A stretch of 64,000 nt of DNA from Cloeon dipterum (taxonomy: Eukaryota; Arthropoda; Insecta; Ephemeroptera; Baetidae): the NCBI RefSeq assembly GCF_949628265.1, contig NC_088787.1, positions 19,706,501 through 19,770,500 of the forward strand. Direction: 5' to 3'. The notes beneath the pieces were generated by a model. It did not search any database. It was not told the origin of the DNA and saw only the letters and a list, made by a program, of their open reading frames with translations. This document shows, one piece after another, positions 50,001-62,112 of the stretch (positions are counted from its first letter, which is position 1; each line of letters opens with the position of its first letter). A program made the translations under genes and the position numbers.

Positions 50001-50311
50001 AAAAACGGCGACAAACCTTCATCTCGACCGAGGTGACACCTTCCTCGTTTATCTTCCACAGGGCAAAGCAGTGCTGCTCCTGATCCGAGCTGGGGCACGG
50101 CGCCTGCTTAGTGCATGTTCTCGGGTCGTCGCACTGCGACGTCTGATTGGACTTGCTGAACATTTCGCACATCACCGTTTTGTTGGATTTGATCTCGTGG
50201 CACGCGATTGCTAAACACAAACGAAGAAACAGATTAGCCACTGGAGAAGCGTGAAAGCTGAGACCTCGTACCTTGCATCACGGCGAAAAGAATCAACACC
50301 CTCCAAATCAT
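47082..50311 (-). CDS. put: Activin/BMP type II receptor serine/threonine kinase (Punt)
   Basis: Seven coding exons in transcript order are 50311-50272, 50210-50017, 49956-49800, 49132-48996, 48552-48340, 48053-47430 and 47288-47082. They total 1572 bases and 523 residues. After a short signal peptide comes a cysteine-rich three-finger ectodomain containing Cys-Cys-Cys-Thr-Gly-Asp-Leu-Cys-Asn, the type II receptor signature. A membrane helix spans about residues 144-165. The kinase domain shows a glycine loop (Arg-Gly-Arg-Phe-Gly, about 205), Val-Ala-Val-Lys (Lys about 224), His-Arg-Asp (Asp about 328), Asp-Phe-Gly (about 346) and Gly-Thr-Arg-Arg-Tyr-Met-Ala-Pro-Glu. All catalytic residues are present. 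In insects Punt pairs with type I receptors for Dpp and activin ligands. Length is close to that of the fly protein. Confidence 0.95.
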
Positions 50312-50424
50312 TCTGGCTTCTTTTTATGGCACTACAGCTTGCTCAGAGGCCTTTTTCTCCGTCCGAAATCAGTGATTACGTCCCGTGGTGACTCGGGTAG
50401 GTCCTTTGGCCCCGCAAGTCCATC
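50272..50424 (-). promoter_or_regulatory. punt 5' exon with an upstream open reading frame
   Basis: A strong acceptor (TTTACTCAG, ending at 50425) would start this exon at 50424. Its first ATG, at 50423, opens a 15-codon frame closed by TAA at 50376, ahead of the punt ATG at 50311. A leader-encoded frame of this kind commonly dampens translation. Confidence 0.45.
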
Positions 50425-53186
50425 CTGAGTAAACTGAAATCAGTGTTGTTCGAGTCTCCAATGATTTCAGCCGGCACCATGTTTTGAAAACAGTTTGACC
50501 TCTACATTGCACTCCTGGTTTATCTGACTGTTTACGTGAGCCTTTCCGCTATGTGGCATTCAAGAAAGGTGTTCTTTACCAGCTTTTACTTTGGATTAAT
50601 TGTCAGGGTGGCAAAAAATATCCAAAATTTAATTTCTTTGAAAGCAATTAGACCATGACTTTTATTTAAAACTTGGACATAAATTTTATAAAAAAATAGG
50701 TTTCTGCTGTAACCTCCAGCCCCTAGGTCCTAGGGGTCAATTTAGACTAGTTAAAATATCATGTAGATTGAAAAGAAAGCGTTCATTTAAAATGCTTCAC
50801 AATTCAATTTGATCTGCTATCCAGCAGAACCTTTTCCACAATATAAAGTAATTAGATACATAAAAACCACATTTTAACCATTTCAAATAAAACTATAGAT
50901 TTATATTATTCTGACACAAATTATTTAAAAATTATCAATTAGTTTAGGTGTGAAAATGCGTACAGATCTTAGGCGAGAAATTAGCTCACTCATTGGTTGA
51001 TTGTTGTTTTAAGTAAAACAACAAATTTATTTGTAATACACCGCTTTACACGTTTCAAATTAGCAAATATTAATAGTCTACATAAATATTCAATACGTAT
51101 TTATGCTCAATCAACACAATAATATATTATGACGTGTTGTCAACAAATTAACATTTCAAACGTGAATTGCTAAATAATATCAAAGTCAACGTTTTTCCAG
51201 CTGTGCAGTGTTTTAAAATATATCGCTCCCTCTAAGCGGAACTGCCATCATTTTTTCTGTGTACGTATCAAATATTATGTAGGTAATGAGCAAGCAGTAA
51301 ATGAGTTAAGCAGTTCAATCCATTTATCTTGCACGTGACTGTCACGCTTGTCCTTTAATAAATTCACGATTGCAATAATTTAATGTTTTCAAGTTAGCTA
51401 GTGAAACATACCGTAAAAGCTCCATACTCTTGCTTAATTGAAAAAATTAACATAAATATAGAAAACCCCACGTATGTATTTTTACCATTTGCAACCACAT
51501 CATAAATGACGAAAAGCATACACAGCTAGTCCATTTAAAACTATTATTTATCAATATTAATTTTTTCGCGCATGTCGCCATAAGAGAGTTTGTATTAAGG
51601 GCATATTTTTTCAACATTTAGGGGCCTTCTTGACACTCGAGGGTGGCTCAAGAGCTGTGTTTGTATAGTTTGTATGTCAATACAGTCACACAGTCTCAGC
51701 AACAGAAAGAAAGGGCGTTGAATCCGTAGGCGTTAAATTGAAATAGGATCAAAACGAACTGATGCCATTGTCATTAATGGCCTTGCATGTCAACATAGTT
51801 TTCCGGGTCGATTTGAAGTGCGCGTGAATTAAATGACGGAGATACAAATAAATAATGAGAATAATGATGTCAAAATTCCGTGACAGCTTCACTTAGGAAT
51901 TAGTCGAAGACAGGAAATCAGCGGCTAAGAGGCAATTTGACGCCATGACCTAGCCAAGAGAAAACAAACAAGGAATGCAGCGGATGCACCGTTCGTGCGT
52001 GTTTTTGTTTAGATGCAATCGGCAAAGTGCTGGCGCCTCGTTTCGGCCGCAAAACCTCGCGTTTTGTGCTCGCCCGGCACATGACGGTAGGTGAAGGCTG
52101 ATTTTCAGCTAGGAAAGCACTGAAATACTCACGTTTCTTGACTCTCGAACGGCGTGTTGTGTGCCGTCTATCGCGTTCGAAAACACTGCGTTGTTTCAGG
52201 AACTGGATCGCGAGGCACTCAACTCATTGGAAACGGCGTCCCAATCAGTTTCGAAACACACCCACGGAAATCAATTATCTGCGGCCAACTGTCAACTGTT
52301 TCATCTCAAAACTTATAAAACAACGTCGAAATCCACAACGAAACGAGAATATTCAAATCGGTGTTTTACAGAGTGTCCTCAATATGGCCTCCTCAGTAAT
52401 ATTTTTGCTACAGAAGACCAAATCAACATGGCGCACCTATGTAATAGAAGTGCCAACATAACAAAGTATGCACAGGAATGTGCGAGTCTGTGTGCTGGTC
52501 GCTCTTGATTGTCACGAAAAGGAAAGGCGGCAAAGACTGCACACCAAATTTATTGCAAATTTGCCGCTTTAAATATCAGCTTAAGGAAACCGTTTCTTTG
52601 TAATGTTGCAGGAATAATTTTACTCGCTTAATTATAGTGGTATGTTCCTTACATAAAGCAGCATTTTTATAATTAATTCTTAATAAAATTGTAAATCCCA
52701 TTTCTCCTGAAAAACTTATTATAAATGAAATTGATATAACGATGGCATCATTATTCTCCTGTAGACGAACAGCAAGGAATGGAAGGTCAAAAATTTTAAA
52801 TAATTGCAAAAGGAAAACTAATTTCACACGCTCCTATACTGTTTAAGCCCTCAAAATGAAAATATTATTACTAGTAGTATTAACTGCAAAGAATCGTCGA
52901 AAAAGCCTGTCTGCACTAACCTCTTAAATTCAATTATTTGATACGGTTTCATTTGAGGAATGTCATTGAATTGGAAAACAAGCAAGGTATCTCAATTAAA
53001 ACAATTCAACTTTAATAGAACTTTATTATTATTATACATCTTTAACACACTTCATTATAGTATTAGAACTAAAAAATCCTAATCTTCTGGACAGTTTTCA
53101 GAACGAAATAATTTAACAAATAATAATCAAGTCAAATAAATAACCTGGAATCACAATTGGAAATCAATCAAGACTTGCGCGCCTTC
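50425..53186. other. Stretch between punt and the TMUB-type gene
   Basis: Apart from the candidate punt leader exon I see no exons. Most of it is AT-rich. Minus-strand AATAAA at 53022-53027 (TTTATT on the plus strand) is a likely 3' end for the TMUB-type gene. Confidence 0.45.
52133..52230 (-). other. Candidate non-coding first exon of punt
   Basis: On the minus strand, GAAAC|GTGAGTATT at 52133/52132 is a near-ideal donor in otherwise gene-free, locally GC-richer sequence. Spliced to the acceptor at 50425 it would leave a 1.7-kb 5' UTR intron. The transcription start is not fixed. Confidence 0.4.
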
Positions 53187-54962
53187 CTATCGCACAAAAT
53201 CCTGGTCTGGCATCATGTATCCGACGAAGGAGACGGCCAGCAGACCAGTCAGCCCGATCAACGTCACAGAGGCAGTGTTCGTGAAGTATTGCGAGTAGAT
53301 GCACCTGCCGTACCAGGCCAGGCCCAGCAGGATGGACAGCAGCACGAACAGCAACGTGCCCAAATCCAGTCTGTCCAGCCGGTTGCCCTCGTTCGAATTC
53401 TGCTGCTGCTCCTCCCTGGGCACCGAATTGTTGCTCTCGGTTGAGCTCGTATTATTGTTGCTGCTCGGGTTCCGAGGCTGGTGCACCAGGCAGTGGATCA
53501 CGCAGTTGTCGAATAGGCCGTTTTCTTCAAGCGACGCACCGTCCCTCGCCAGCACTTGCCCGTTGAAGATGAGACGCACCAGTTTGTTTGCGCTCAGCTC
53601 CAGATCGAAATGTCTCCTTTGAAACAAAGAATTGGAAAATTTTAGAGCAAGAGTCGTTAACCAAATTTTTTAGAAGCATTCTTCTTTTTAGGATGGAGAA
53701 ACCTGCAGTTTTCGAAAAATGGAGGGTCAAAGGTTGAAAAATGGACATTTTTAAGATCAAGTGAATAGCAAGAAAATAAAAATTGCACAATCAGTCAATT
53801 TATAGCCTCAAAGCATGATGTGGCTCACACCTGAGGTCAGACAAGAACATAAGAACAAGTAAGAAATTGAACTCTGGCGTCAGGGTAGCCCTTTGAGGAC
53901 CGATATTAATAAATTTCAATATGTAGCCACTTCACCGACGCCTGACGGGTTCTCTATTGGTTCCATCAGCAAGATTTGCACACCGTTAAAAACGGCCAAG
54001 ATGAGATTATTCAGAATATGTGCAAGTCGGCCCTGGTTTGACCTTAAAAGTACAGGTAGTTACAGGTAGTAAGAGACAATATCATGGGCACATCAAGCGT
54101 TTACTGAGCACCCCATGGTAGCTTTCAAAGGTTTAAATTTGGGGAACCAAATGGAAACCAATTAAAAATCCATGATCGATAAATTTTAATGAATTTTTTT
54201 GCATTTGAAAATTTAGAGGATATGAGGGGTTTCCTACTTAATTGCTGGTAGGATTTTCCTATTTAGTTAAACGAACCTTTTGAAATCCCCGAGGGGCTCG
54301 GCAAGTCTGCCTTGCACCAATTTCTGTTCATCGTTGAGGTACTTGAGTCTGATTCTAATACTTCCAGTAGTGATTTCATCCTCTATGCACACCTCACCAG
54401 AATCGTCTGAGCTGCTGATTAGGTTAAAATTATTTTTAGACCTGAATATGAGCCATTTCCGCCTACATGTGGTTATTGGATTGGCTATTTTTATTTTCCA
54501 CAGCATCGAGGCATCGTCGTCTGACCTCCGACCGGAGCTCAGGCTGCGGAGTGCTTTCTGTGCTTGTGGTGGTTGGCGTCACCTCATTATCCTCTTTTGG
54601 TTCCTCATTATTTGTGATTGGAGAACTCGAAACACCATCAGCAGCTTCTGGCTCTGGACTTTCTTCTGGACTACTTGGTGCTTCTGTGGCGCTCGTTATA
54701 TTAGGCGGTGTTCGACTTTGTGTGTCGTTTCGTGGGGATGCCGTCTGTAATATAGAATTTAAAATTTATTTCAATACGGATCCATTTTGTTAATTAAAAA
54801 CCCATTGACCTCCACTCTCCTTCGCTCTAAAACCAAGACTGTCCGGACCAAAGGGGTGTCTGAAATATTAGTTGACCACCAAGCAATCAGAGCAAGTCCG
54901 ACAACTATTAGGGCGATGAAAAAATGGGTCACTTCATCGCCGACGCCTTCGACCAAAGACAT
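53187..54962 (-). CDS. Tmub: Transmembrane and ubiquitin-like domain protein (TMUB1/2 type)
   Basis: The exons are 54962-54810, 54744-54467, 54414-54277 and 53616-53187, giving 999 bases and 332 residues. The N-terminus (Met-Ser-Leu-Val-Glu-Gly-Val-Gly-Asp-Glu-Val) is nearly identical to that of vertebrate TMUB1, which fixes the start. It runs into the first membrane helix. A Thr/Ser/Pro/Glu-rich linker follows. The ubiquitin-like fold spans about 163-240, with Arg-Leu-Ile-Phe-Asn-Gly-Gln and Cys-Val-Ile-His-Cys. Two C-terminal helices lie near 276-293 and 305-324. TMUB proteins act at the ER membrane, in part in ER-associated degradation. The 52-base intron 54466-54415 (donor GTAGGC) and the donor GTCAAT at 54809 are weak but are the only choices that keep the frame. 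Confidence 0.85.
53833..54030 (+). repeat. Dispersed repeat, copy 2
   Basis: This is the partner of 27780-27980, within the last intron of the TMUB-type gene and opposite to its transcription. Homology runs from GGTCAGA to CAGAATATGTGCAAGTCG. Confidence 0.65.
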
Positions 54963-56036
54963 TTCTTCTTTGATGATCCAACACACACTGAAAATATTAT
55001 TGACTGTCAGACAAGAGCGCAAAAACTGCATCGTGAGTAAAAATACCACAAAATTTCAAAAGTTACAGGCTGTTTTCGGATTAAATGTGCTGCAAATCAA
55101 ATTTTAGATTGTCGAATGACCTTAAACTGCGATTTTAATCACTGCCATTTGTGCAAATTTCCCTCTACTGCTGATTGAAAGTAATGCCATTGAACACTAA
55201 TAGCGTGTCTGCATTAGATCGTCACAGGGATAAGCACTCGTTTAAATGACGCAACGATAATGTTTTGTGTTGATCTGCTGTGTAAATGGCAGTAGCAGTA
55301 CTGTCATTGATTGCAGACGCGCATACACACCTTTCAGCGAGTTTCGGTAATGATTCTCGTCGACTACGGACTCAAAACGGAAGGCCACCAATGTCAAATG
55401 AAAACCACCATCTTCACAGTGGAAATTAAAATCGAATTAGCGAACAATAAAAGGTAAAGTTATTGAAAAGAGTGGAGTGGCCCTCCTATTCCTTGTCTGG
55501 AGCTGTGGTTTTGTTGCTCAGCGCCATCTATCGACTGAAGAATAAGAGAATTGCTGATACGGCGCGATTAACTCGCCAGCCTTGTACAACTTACGAACCT
55601 ACTTGATACTTCATTAATCCATTTTCAATTATTATGTTGTAGATTACCACACACAGGTTTTTCAAACAGGCTTTTGAATCCAACCTTAAAGCGAGAAAAT
55701 AGTTGCTTGGTGACTTCAGCTTTTCTGACTCATCTAAATACTTATTTTCAAAGAAACAATTCAATTAATATTTTACATAATATATCCATAATAATATAAT
55801 ATTTTATTTTATCGATAACAATTAAACATTTTAGCAATTTTAGATAATTTTTGCACAAGGAGCCTAATGTTTTATTAAACGATTATTGTTTTTATTTGGT
55901 AAAGAATAACTAAAAAATATTATGAGAAATATAACCACACAATAATAAAAATAAATGAAGAATAAATCCAAAAATTATTTCTGTACAACTGAAAACCCCA
56001 ATAATCTTTTGCCAAGAAAGTGAAATATCTGAAAAA
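54963..56036. other. Spacer between TMUB-type gene and LZTFL1
   Basis: It holds the TMUB-type 5' flank and the LZTFL1 3' UTR. Minus-strand AATAAA signals (TTTATT on the plus strand) occur at 55891-55896 and 55871-55876. No other gene is visible. Confidence 0.5.
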
Positions 56037-58123
56037 TTATTCATCCGCGTCCGTTGATTTTTCTGAACTTTCATCATTTTCAGATTCCTCGATTAAATCC
56101 GTCTTGCCAGAATGCTCCTCTAAATTTTCCAATTTTTTTCTCAAAATTTTTATCTGTTCGTTTTTGCTGTCTAGAAGTTTTTTCATGTTAATAAATGCAG
56201 TTGTCTCCTTAAACTTTCGTTCAAGCTCCTGAAATTTGAAAATTTAATCAGCTTCATTTTTAATTTTTTATTTTAGAATGCCCACCAGTTCAGCAAGTTT
56301 AAGTTGACTTTGTGTCTGCAGGAGCGTTTCCTTTGTTGATTTGTGGTCCTGGTACTCACTTGAAACCAAAATATCTTTGTTTTTGTCAGCATTCTTGATT
56401 TCTTCCTCCAGCTCTTTAATTTTTTCCTGCAGCTATATTTAAATTAAAAATTAAAGTGATATCAAAAAGGGCTCTTAGATATATAATAATAAAGCTACAC
56501 ATACTTCCACAACTACATTTTTCTGCTCTTCTGGATTTTTTTCTTCCTTGCGAGTATCCAGATGACGGGCATTTCCAAAATTAATAAATTCTTTTTCTTG
56601 CTCAGCCAGCTATAAAGATTGGTTTTTTCTTTAATTAATTCCAGCAACTTAACAAAGAGAACCCTGAGTGTACGTTCCGTTTGTAATTATTTGTTTGCCA
56701 CGAACGCGTACATGCACATTCATGAAATAAGGAGAAATTAATATGAACAGTAAAAATTATGGCTTTTATTGCTCCTCAATAAATCAAAATATTTTCATTA
56801 AAACTATTTGTGGTCACTTTTAAACAACAGCAGTAATATTTTTTGGCAATGAATCAAATATTTTAATATAAAATTCAATTTAATCAAAATATAAATTTAT
56901 GATATTATAATAAAATAACAAAAAATTTAATATATTAAGAAAAATAAGTTTTAATTATACAATTTAAACTATGAAAATTTTCTTCAATCGATATAAATAT
57001 ATCTTGACAAGAGGACTTCATACCAAAAATCATCATAATTTTTCCAAAAATTATATTTTTAAATTGATTTTAAAGTTTCACAAAAAAATGACAAGTCTTT
57101 AACTACTTGCAAACTTGGACTGGTGTGCTGGTTGTCCGCTTATAATGTAATCATCACAAAAGTGAACGCATTTTGCATGTCAGAGAGTGAAACAAGCCCA
57201 GGGTTCCCTTTTTGTAAGATAAGATCTTGGTTACTTTTGATTTGAGTGTTTCAATTTCATCTTCATTGTTTCTTATATCCCGGTTGAGCTTTTTGATTTC
57301 TAATTGCAGTAAGCCAACTGGATCGTTTGGGTCATCAGACTTTTTCATTCTATTCTCCTGTGGCGCAAATCCATTCTGATCTATTTCTTTAACCACTTCT
57401 AACAGAGACCTTTCGAAATATATAATTTCATTTAAGGATGGACAACAAGGAACAAGCTAAGAAATTAACCTATTTTGCAGTTCTGACAGGTTAATCTCAA
57501 GTTTCAAATGCCAGTTTTCTGCTTGGGAGAACAGCTGCTGCAACATCAGCACGTTCATGTGATTCACGTCCATCAGCCCAGATTCCAACTCTCCCTTCAG
57601 CAGTTTCCTCAAACTGTACAGAATGTCTTGAACTTCGTCTACCGTGTAAGAGCTGTCCAATAATCTGAGCAAAAAATTAGCCTGAAAAATAAGAAGTCAC
57701 TGAAACTATTAAAATTTACAACCTCGAATCAAACACGTCTTGGAACAATCCATCAATCGTTCGCAGGTTCTGCACCCTTTGCAATTTGGTGAAAGCCATG
57801 TAATTGGCTATCACTTCCGTGTGATGTATGTTCAGACCCAAGTCACTCTGTTAAAAAGTTTTGCAATGAAGGACATGTACTGAGTGTATTAGGATTGAAA
57901 ATCTAAACAATGGTACTTTAATTTTTAAGCACTAGTCTAACAGATTTAATTTAAGCTGTTAAATAATCCAAAGCTACTAGATGAGCGGCTCAAGAGTCAA
58001 TTCAAGTGAAGCTAGCCAGTTGAAATAATAGTATTCAATTACTTCTGCAGCAGTTTTTAAATTAACCGATTTAATATAAATGAAACCAGCTCTGGTGCAC
58101 AATTCAGAAGCTTGACTCACCAT
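56037..58123 (-). CDS. LZTFL1: Leucine zipper transcription factor-like 1 (LZTFL1/BBS17)
   Basis: The exons are 58123-58121, 57847-57723, 57664-57470, 57409-57235, 56609-56505, 56432-56286 and 56228-56037, giving 942 bases and 313 residues (human 299). The first coding exon holds only the ATG, directly followed by GTGAGT. The next exon begins Ser-Asp-Leu-Gly-Leu-Asn, matching the vertebrate start. The N-terminal half has the conserved Tyr-Thr-Val-Asp-Glu-Val and Leu-Leu-Gln-Gln-Leu-Phe-like blocks (here Leu-Met-Leu-Gln-Gln-Leu-Phe). The C-terminal half is coiled coil, with Met-Lys-Lys-Leu-Leu and Lys-Asn-Glu-Gln-Ile-Lys near the end and an acidic tail. LZTFL1 is cytoplasmic and regulates ciliary traffic of the BBSome. 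An in-frame upstream ATG at 58192 would add 23 mostly hydrophobic residues and is less likely to be used. Confidence 0.92.
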
Positions 58124-58204
58124 TTTCGCATGGAGGACAGGCAGTAAATAATATAAAACGAAAAGTCCCCCGCGAGCTATGCAGCTTGTCATGACACCTG
58201 GACT

Positions 58205-58218
58205 GTAACCATGGATAC
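58205..58218. promoter_or_regulatory. RFX X-box-like palindrome upstream of LZTFL1
   Basis: GTAACCATGGATAC is an imperfect inverted repeat, 82-95 bases upstream of the LZTFL1 ATG. One half-site, GTAACC, fits the RFX half-site GTNRCC exactly, and the other (GTATCC on the minus strand) has one deviation. Ciliary genes are commonly driven by RFX through X-boxes at about this distance. Confidence 0.5.
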
Positions 58219-58312
58219 CAAAGACATATCAAACAAAATTCATACTACGCTAGTCAGTAGCTGATTGAACGCAGATAAGAAAAAAGTGAAACTTGTGGTT
58301 ACACTGACGAAA

Positions 58313-58318
58313 TTTATT
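58313..58318 (-). promoter_or_regulatory. Polyadenylation signal of RpL15
   Basis: AATAAA on the minus strand lies 32 bases after the RpL15 stop codon, leaving about 100 bases before the X-box of LZTFL1. Confidence 0.55.
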
Positions 58319-58349
58319 ATAATAAATTGGAAATCGCAACATGTTGTGT

Positions 58350-59439
58350 TTATCGCTTGCGACGGAGTTGCAGAGAGTTGCGGCGCAGCCAGCAAGCGCG
58401 TCTGGACCCTCCAATGGTTTGAGTGTAGCGATGTCCCTTGCCTAGTCCTCTGGACTTGCGTCCAGCGCTCGTCTTGCCGCGCATTTCTCTGTGCTTGTGC
58501 ACAGCTCCACAAATCCAGTTGACCTTGGCATCTCTCCTGATGGCCTGCAATTAAACCGAAACAAATAAGAATTGGGGTCCAATGGCAGTAATTGTTACAT
58601 GAAAAATTGGGATATTTCAGACATCCAAGGAAGGATTCTGCATTCACAGATTAATCATGACAGAGGTGGAGTTATCATCATGTTCATTTATTTCAGCTGC
58701 TGATTTTTAAGTTCATTTACCTTGTGGCTGGGGTCAATGAGGATGACCTCAAAGTATTTGTAGGTAGAGTCCTGAGCAACCCAGTAAGAGTTCAGCACTC
58801 TGAGACCTCCACACCTGCGACCACAACGCTCCTGCAAGGCGGGAATAAATTAGCGAAATTCACAAAAAATTACCAACATTTATATCAATTGGCTATTATT
58901 AATGTTGCTGAACAGTCAGCATCCGAACAACACAAAGCTGTCAAGACTTCCTAGCCAGCATTCAATTTTCCCTAATTTGTATGCACTCAACAAGAAAAAT
59001 TGAACGCTCAAAGACGAAATAGGGAACGTAAAAATTTTTCTTGATCTATAAATTTCCAGTCATTGTTTACCTCTGCCATGGCTTGGAGGTTACGGGTGGG
59101 CTTCAGCTGGTTGACACCATGGCTCTTGGGCTTGCCATAGGTGCATCCCTTGGGAACGGGACGCTTGCGGCCACCACGGCGAATGCGGATTCGGAAGATA
59201 GCAAAACCTGAAAAACGAAAAAGATGAGCTAAAACAGTTCAAGAGCGAAAAGAAATTAATAATTTACCTTGCTTTGCCTTGTATCCCAATCTGCGGGCCT
59301 TGTCTGGACGAGTTGGCCGTGGCGCACGGTGCATTTTTGTGAGCTGGCGGTACTGCCAACACCTGATGCGAAGCAAGAAACGCATCACATCGCTCTGCTT
59401 CTTGCGGAACAGCTCTTGCATATATTTGTACGCCCCCAT
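58350..59439 (-). CDS. RpL15: 60S ribosomal protein L15 (eL15)
   Basis: The exons are 59439-59268, 59207-59071, 58831-58721 and 58544-58350, giving 615 bases and 204 residues, the exact family length. The sequence is almost invariant with known eL15, including Met-Gly-Ala-Tyr-Lys-Tyr, Arg-Cys-Trp-Gln-Tyr-Arg-Gln-Leu, Lys-Ala-Arg-Arg-Leu-Gly-Tyr, Arg-Lys-Arg-Pro-Val-Pro-Lys-Gly, Leu-Asn-Ser-Tyr-Trp-Val and His-Lys-His-Arg-Glu-Met-Arg-Gly. It is a structural protein of the large ribosomal subunit. An acceptor TTTCAG just upstream (exon from 59460) shows that a 5' UTR intron exists. The last intron hosts a box C/D snoRNA. Confidence 0.98.
58612..58690 (-). ncRNA. Box C/D snoRNA with U14-type 18S guide, in RpL15 intron
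   Basis: On the minus strand, box C (ATGATGA, 58681-58675) and box D (CTGA, 58620-58617) are 65 bases apart end to end. The 14 bases just before box D, CCTTCCTTGGATGT, are fully complementary to the universally conserved 18S rRNA segment ACATCCAAGGAAGG. By the box-D-plus-five rule the target is the C after ACAU, the site modified by U14 (SNORD14; human Cm462). The segment GGATGTCTGA also matches U14 itself. The second U14 guide (domain A) is not obvious, the RNA is short and the terminal stem is weak, so it may be a reduced U14 or a separate snoRNA sharing this guide. Confidence 0.75.
58832..59070 (-). other. Second RpL15 intron, possible H/ACA hairpin
   Basis: On the minus strand, a hairpin with base stem TGCTG/CAGCA and upper stem ACAGC/GTTGT, with a large internal loop, is followed at once by ACA. 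This is the form of an H/ACA 3' hairpin. The 5' hairpin and H box are not convincing. Confidence 0.25.
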
Positions 59440-59894
59440 AGCTTGATTTTTAGGTGAAACCTGAAAGATTTCAGTCTCGTTAGGGTTGGAAATTGATGAA
59501 TCAAGGGTTAATAGAACAGACACATGTTGTGAAGATTAAAAGGAAACCGGCAAGTAAGAATTATGTGTTAAGATAACCTCTGGAGCAAATATCACGTTTT
59601 ACGTTCGTTAACTAGTGAAGGCGTTCGCTTTTCAACTTGAAAAGCAGGGATTCCAAAATTGTGCTTATAGCAAAAGTCGAACGCGAACCAAACAGCATGC
59701 AATGTGACAACGCGACGTAAACACAGCACATTTATCGGGCAATTTTTCCAATTCTATGGCGAGATCAAATAAACTATCAAGCAAATTGTATGCTCACGTA
59801 GTCATTAAATTCTAAATTAACAATTAACACTTTAAAATGAGAGTGATGTTCGGAATATCGTAAGATCGAAAATATTTAATTCTACATCACCTAC

Positions 59895-59923
59895 CAAGCC
59901 GGGCGAATGTCTTCTTCAAAAAG
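59895..59923 (-). other. Candidate RpL15 leader exon with TOP-like start
   Basis: On the minus strand, a pyrimidine tract TTTTCTTTTTG is followed by about 25 bases and a donor CTTG|GTAGGTGATG at 59894. Spliced to 59460 it would give a short leader beginning with C at 59923, as in terminal-oligopyrimidine mRNAs that respond to TOR. Confidence 0.4.
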
Positions 59924-59929
59924 AAAACT

Positions 59930-61106
59930 TGAATGACGGAATGCCCGGAGTGGGAGAACAGGCGTGGCCGGGTTATTTGGCGGTAAATTCAAAATTCAGG
60001 CGGGGATTGAAAAGCCTGGCAGTCGTGCCTATCACTTTATAACTTTCCTCCGTTTTATTATTTAGCAATTTTTTATTATTTTAATTTTCTCGTGCCACTC
60101 AATAAAATACGTCGTAAGTCATATTCCTTAACTTCAGTATAAAAACAGGTGAAACCATTTAATCACACAATTGCTAATTTAGACTTTAATGCATGAAAAC
60201 TTTTAGTATTTGTTCAGAATGCTGCATTGGTATTATGTATTTATTTTCCGAAAAAACTGGTAGTTCCATTTTTTGAAATCGACATCACCTATTTCATAGC
60301 TTGAAGATCAAGAAACCTTAGAAAATAAATCCCATAAGAATATATTTTGTTTAATATGGTTTATCGCCATGTTTGGTTCTCCTATTTCTCCATCAAGTCA
60401 AAATCATGATAATTCTAAAGAACTTAAATATCTTTTAATGTCAAGTCTTCTTTATACATTTTATAATTGCATTGAATGGTCTCTACGAATGTCACATGTT
60501 TGAAAATACAGCAGAGCAGTGTGAATAACTCAAAGGCAGATTTAACAGGAAGTGTTGACCATCTTTATTTTGTTAACAGTGCCATTGTGTCAGAAATCCC
60601 AAACGCTTAATAAAACAAGAACTGTTTTCGCTAACAATCAAATATTTAATGAACGAAAAAAATATGACAGTCAGTGCTGGTACTTAACACGATGCCGGGA
60701 TTTTGAATTGTTTTATTCAAATATTCGTCTACAGTTTTAAATATGTATGTTAGGGTGCATCTTGTATTGCTGACAAAATGATTCAATCCCAGTTTCACTT
60801 TCCGGAGCAGCACACTGGATCTCGGTTTGTCACTGCTCAAGAAAACTACGACCTCGTTCAGCCCCCCTAAACGAGGAAGACTAGAATTGACTGTTTACAG
60901 TGTACATACGCTTCATCTCACTTGCTCCAGCCCCCAAATATGCTTTTTACCGAAAATGAGGTGTTGTTTCTGTTAACCGTTCATTTTCATCTCGTTTTTT
61001 ACTAACATTAATTAATATTAAGAGCTCGTTAGAAAGCAGACCCGAGGTGCGAGGTCCACGCCCCCGGCCTGCTTATTGCCAGGCTCTTCTCTTCCAAATG
61101 CCCTGT
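59930..61106. other. Spacer between RpL15 and ATP synthase c
   Basis: It contains the RpL15 promoter side and the ATP synthase c 3' UTR. It is AT-rich apart from 59930-60030. I see no other gene. Confidence 0.5.

Positions 61107-62112
<1,006 letters not shown>

Noticed and set aside
54280-54793. Plus-strand frames of over 100 codons across the TMUB-type gene
   Set aside because: They are antisense to its linker and ubiquitin-like exons and have no homology.
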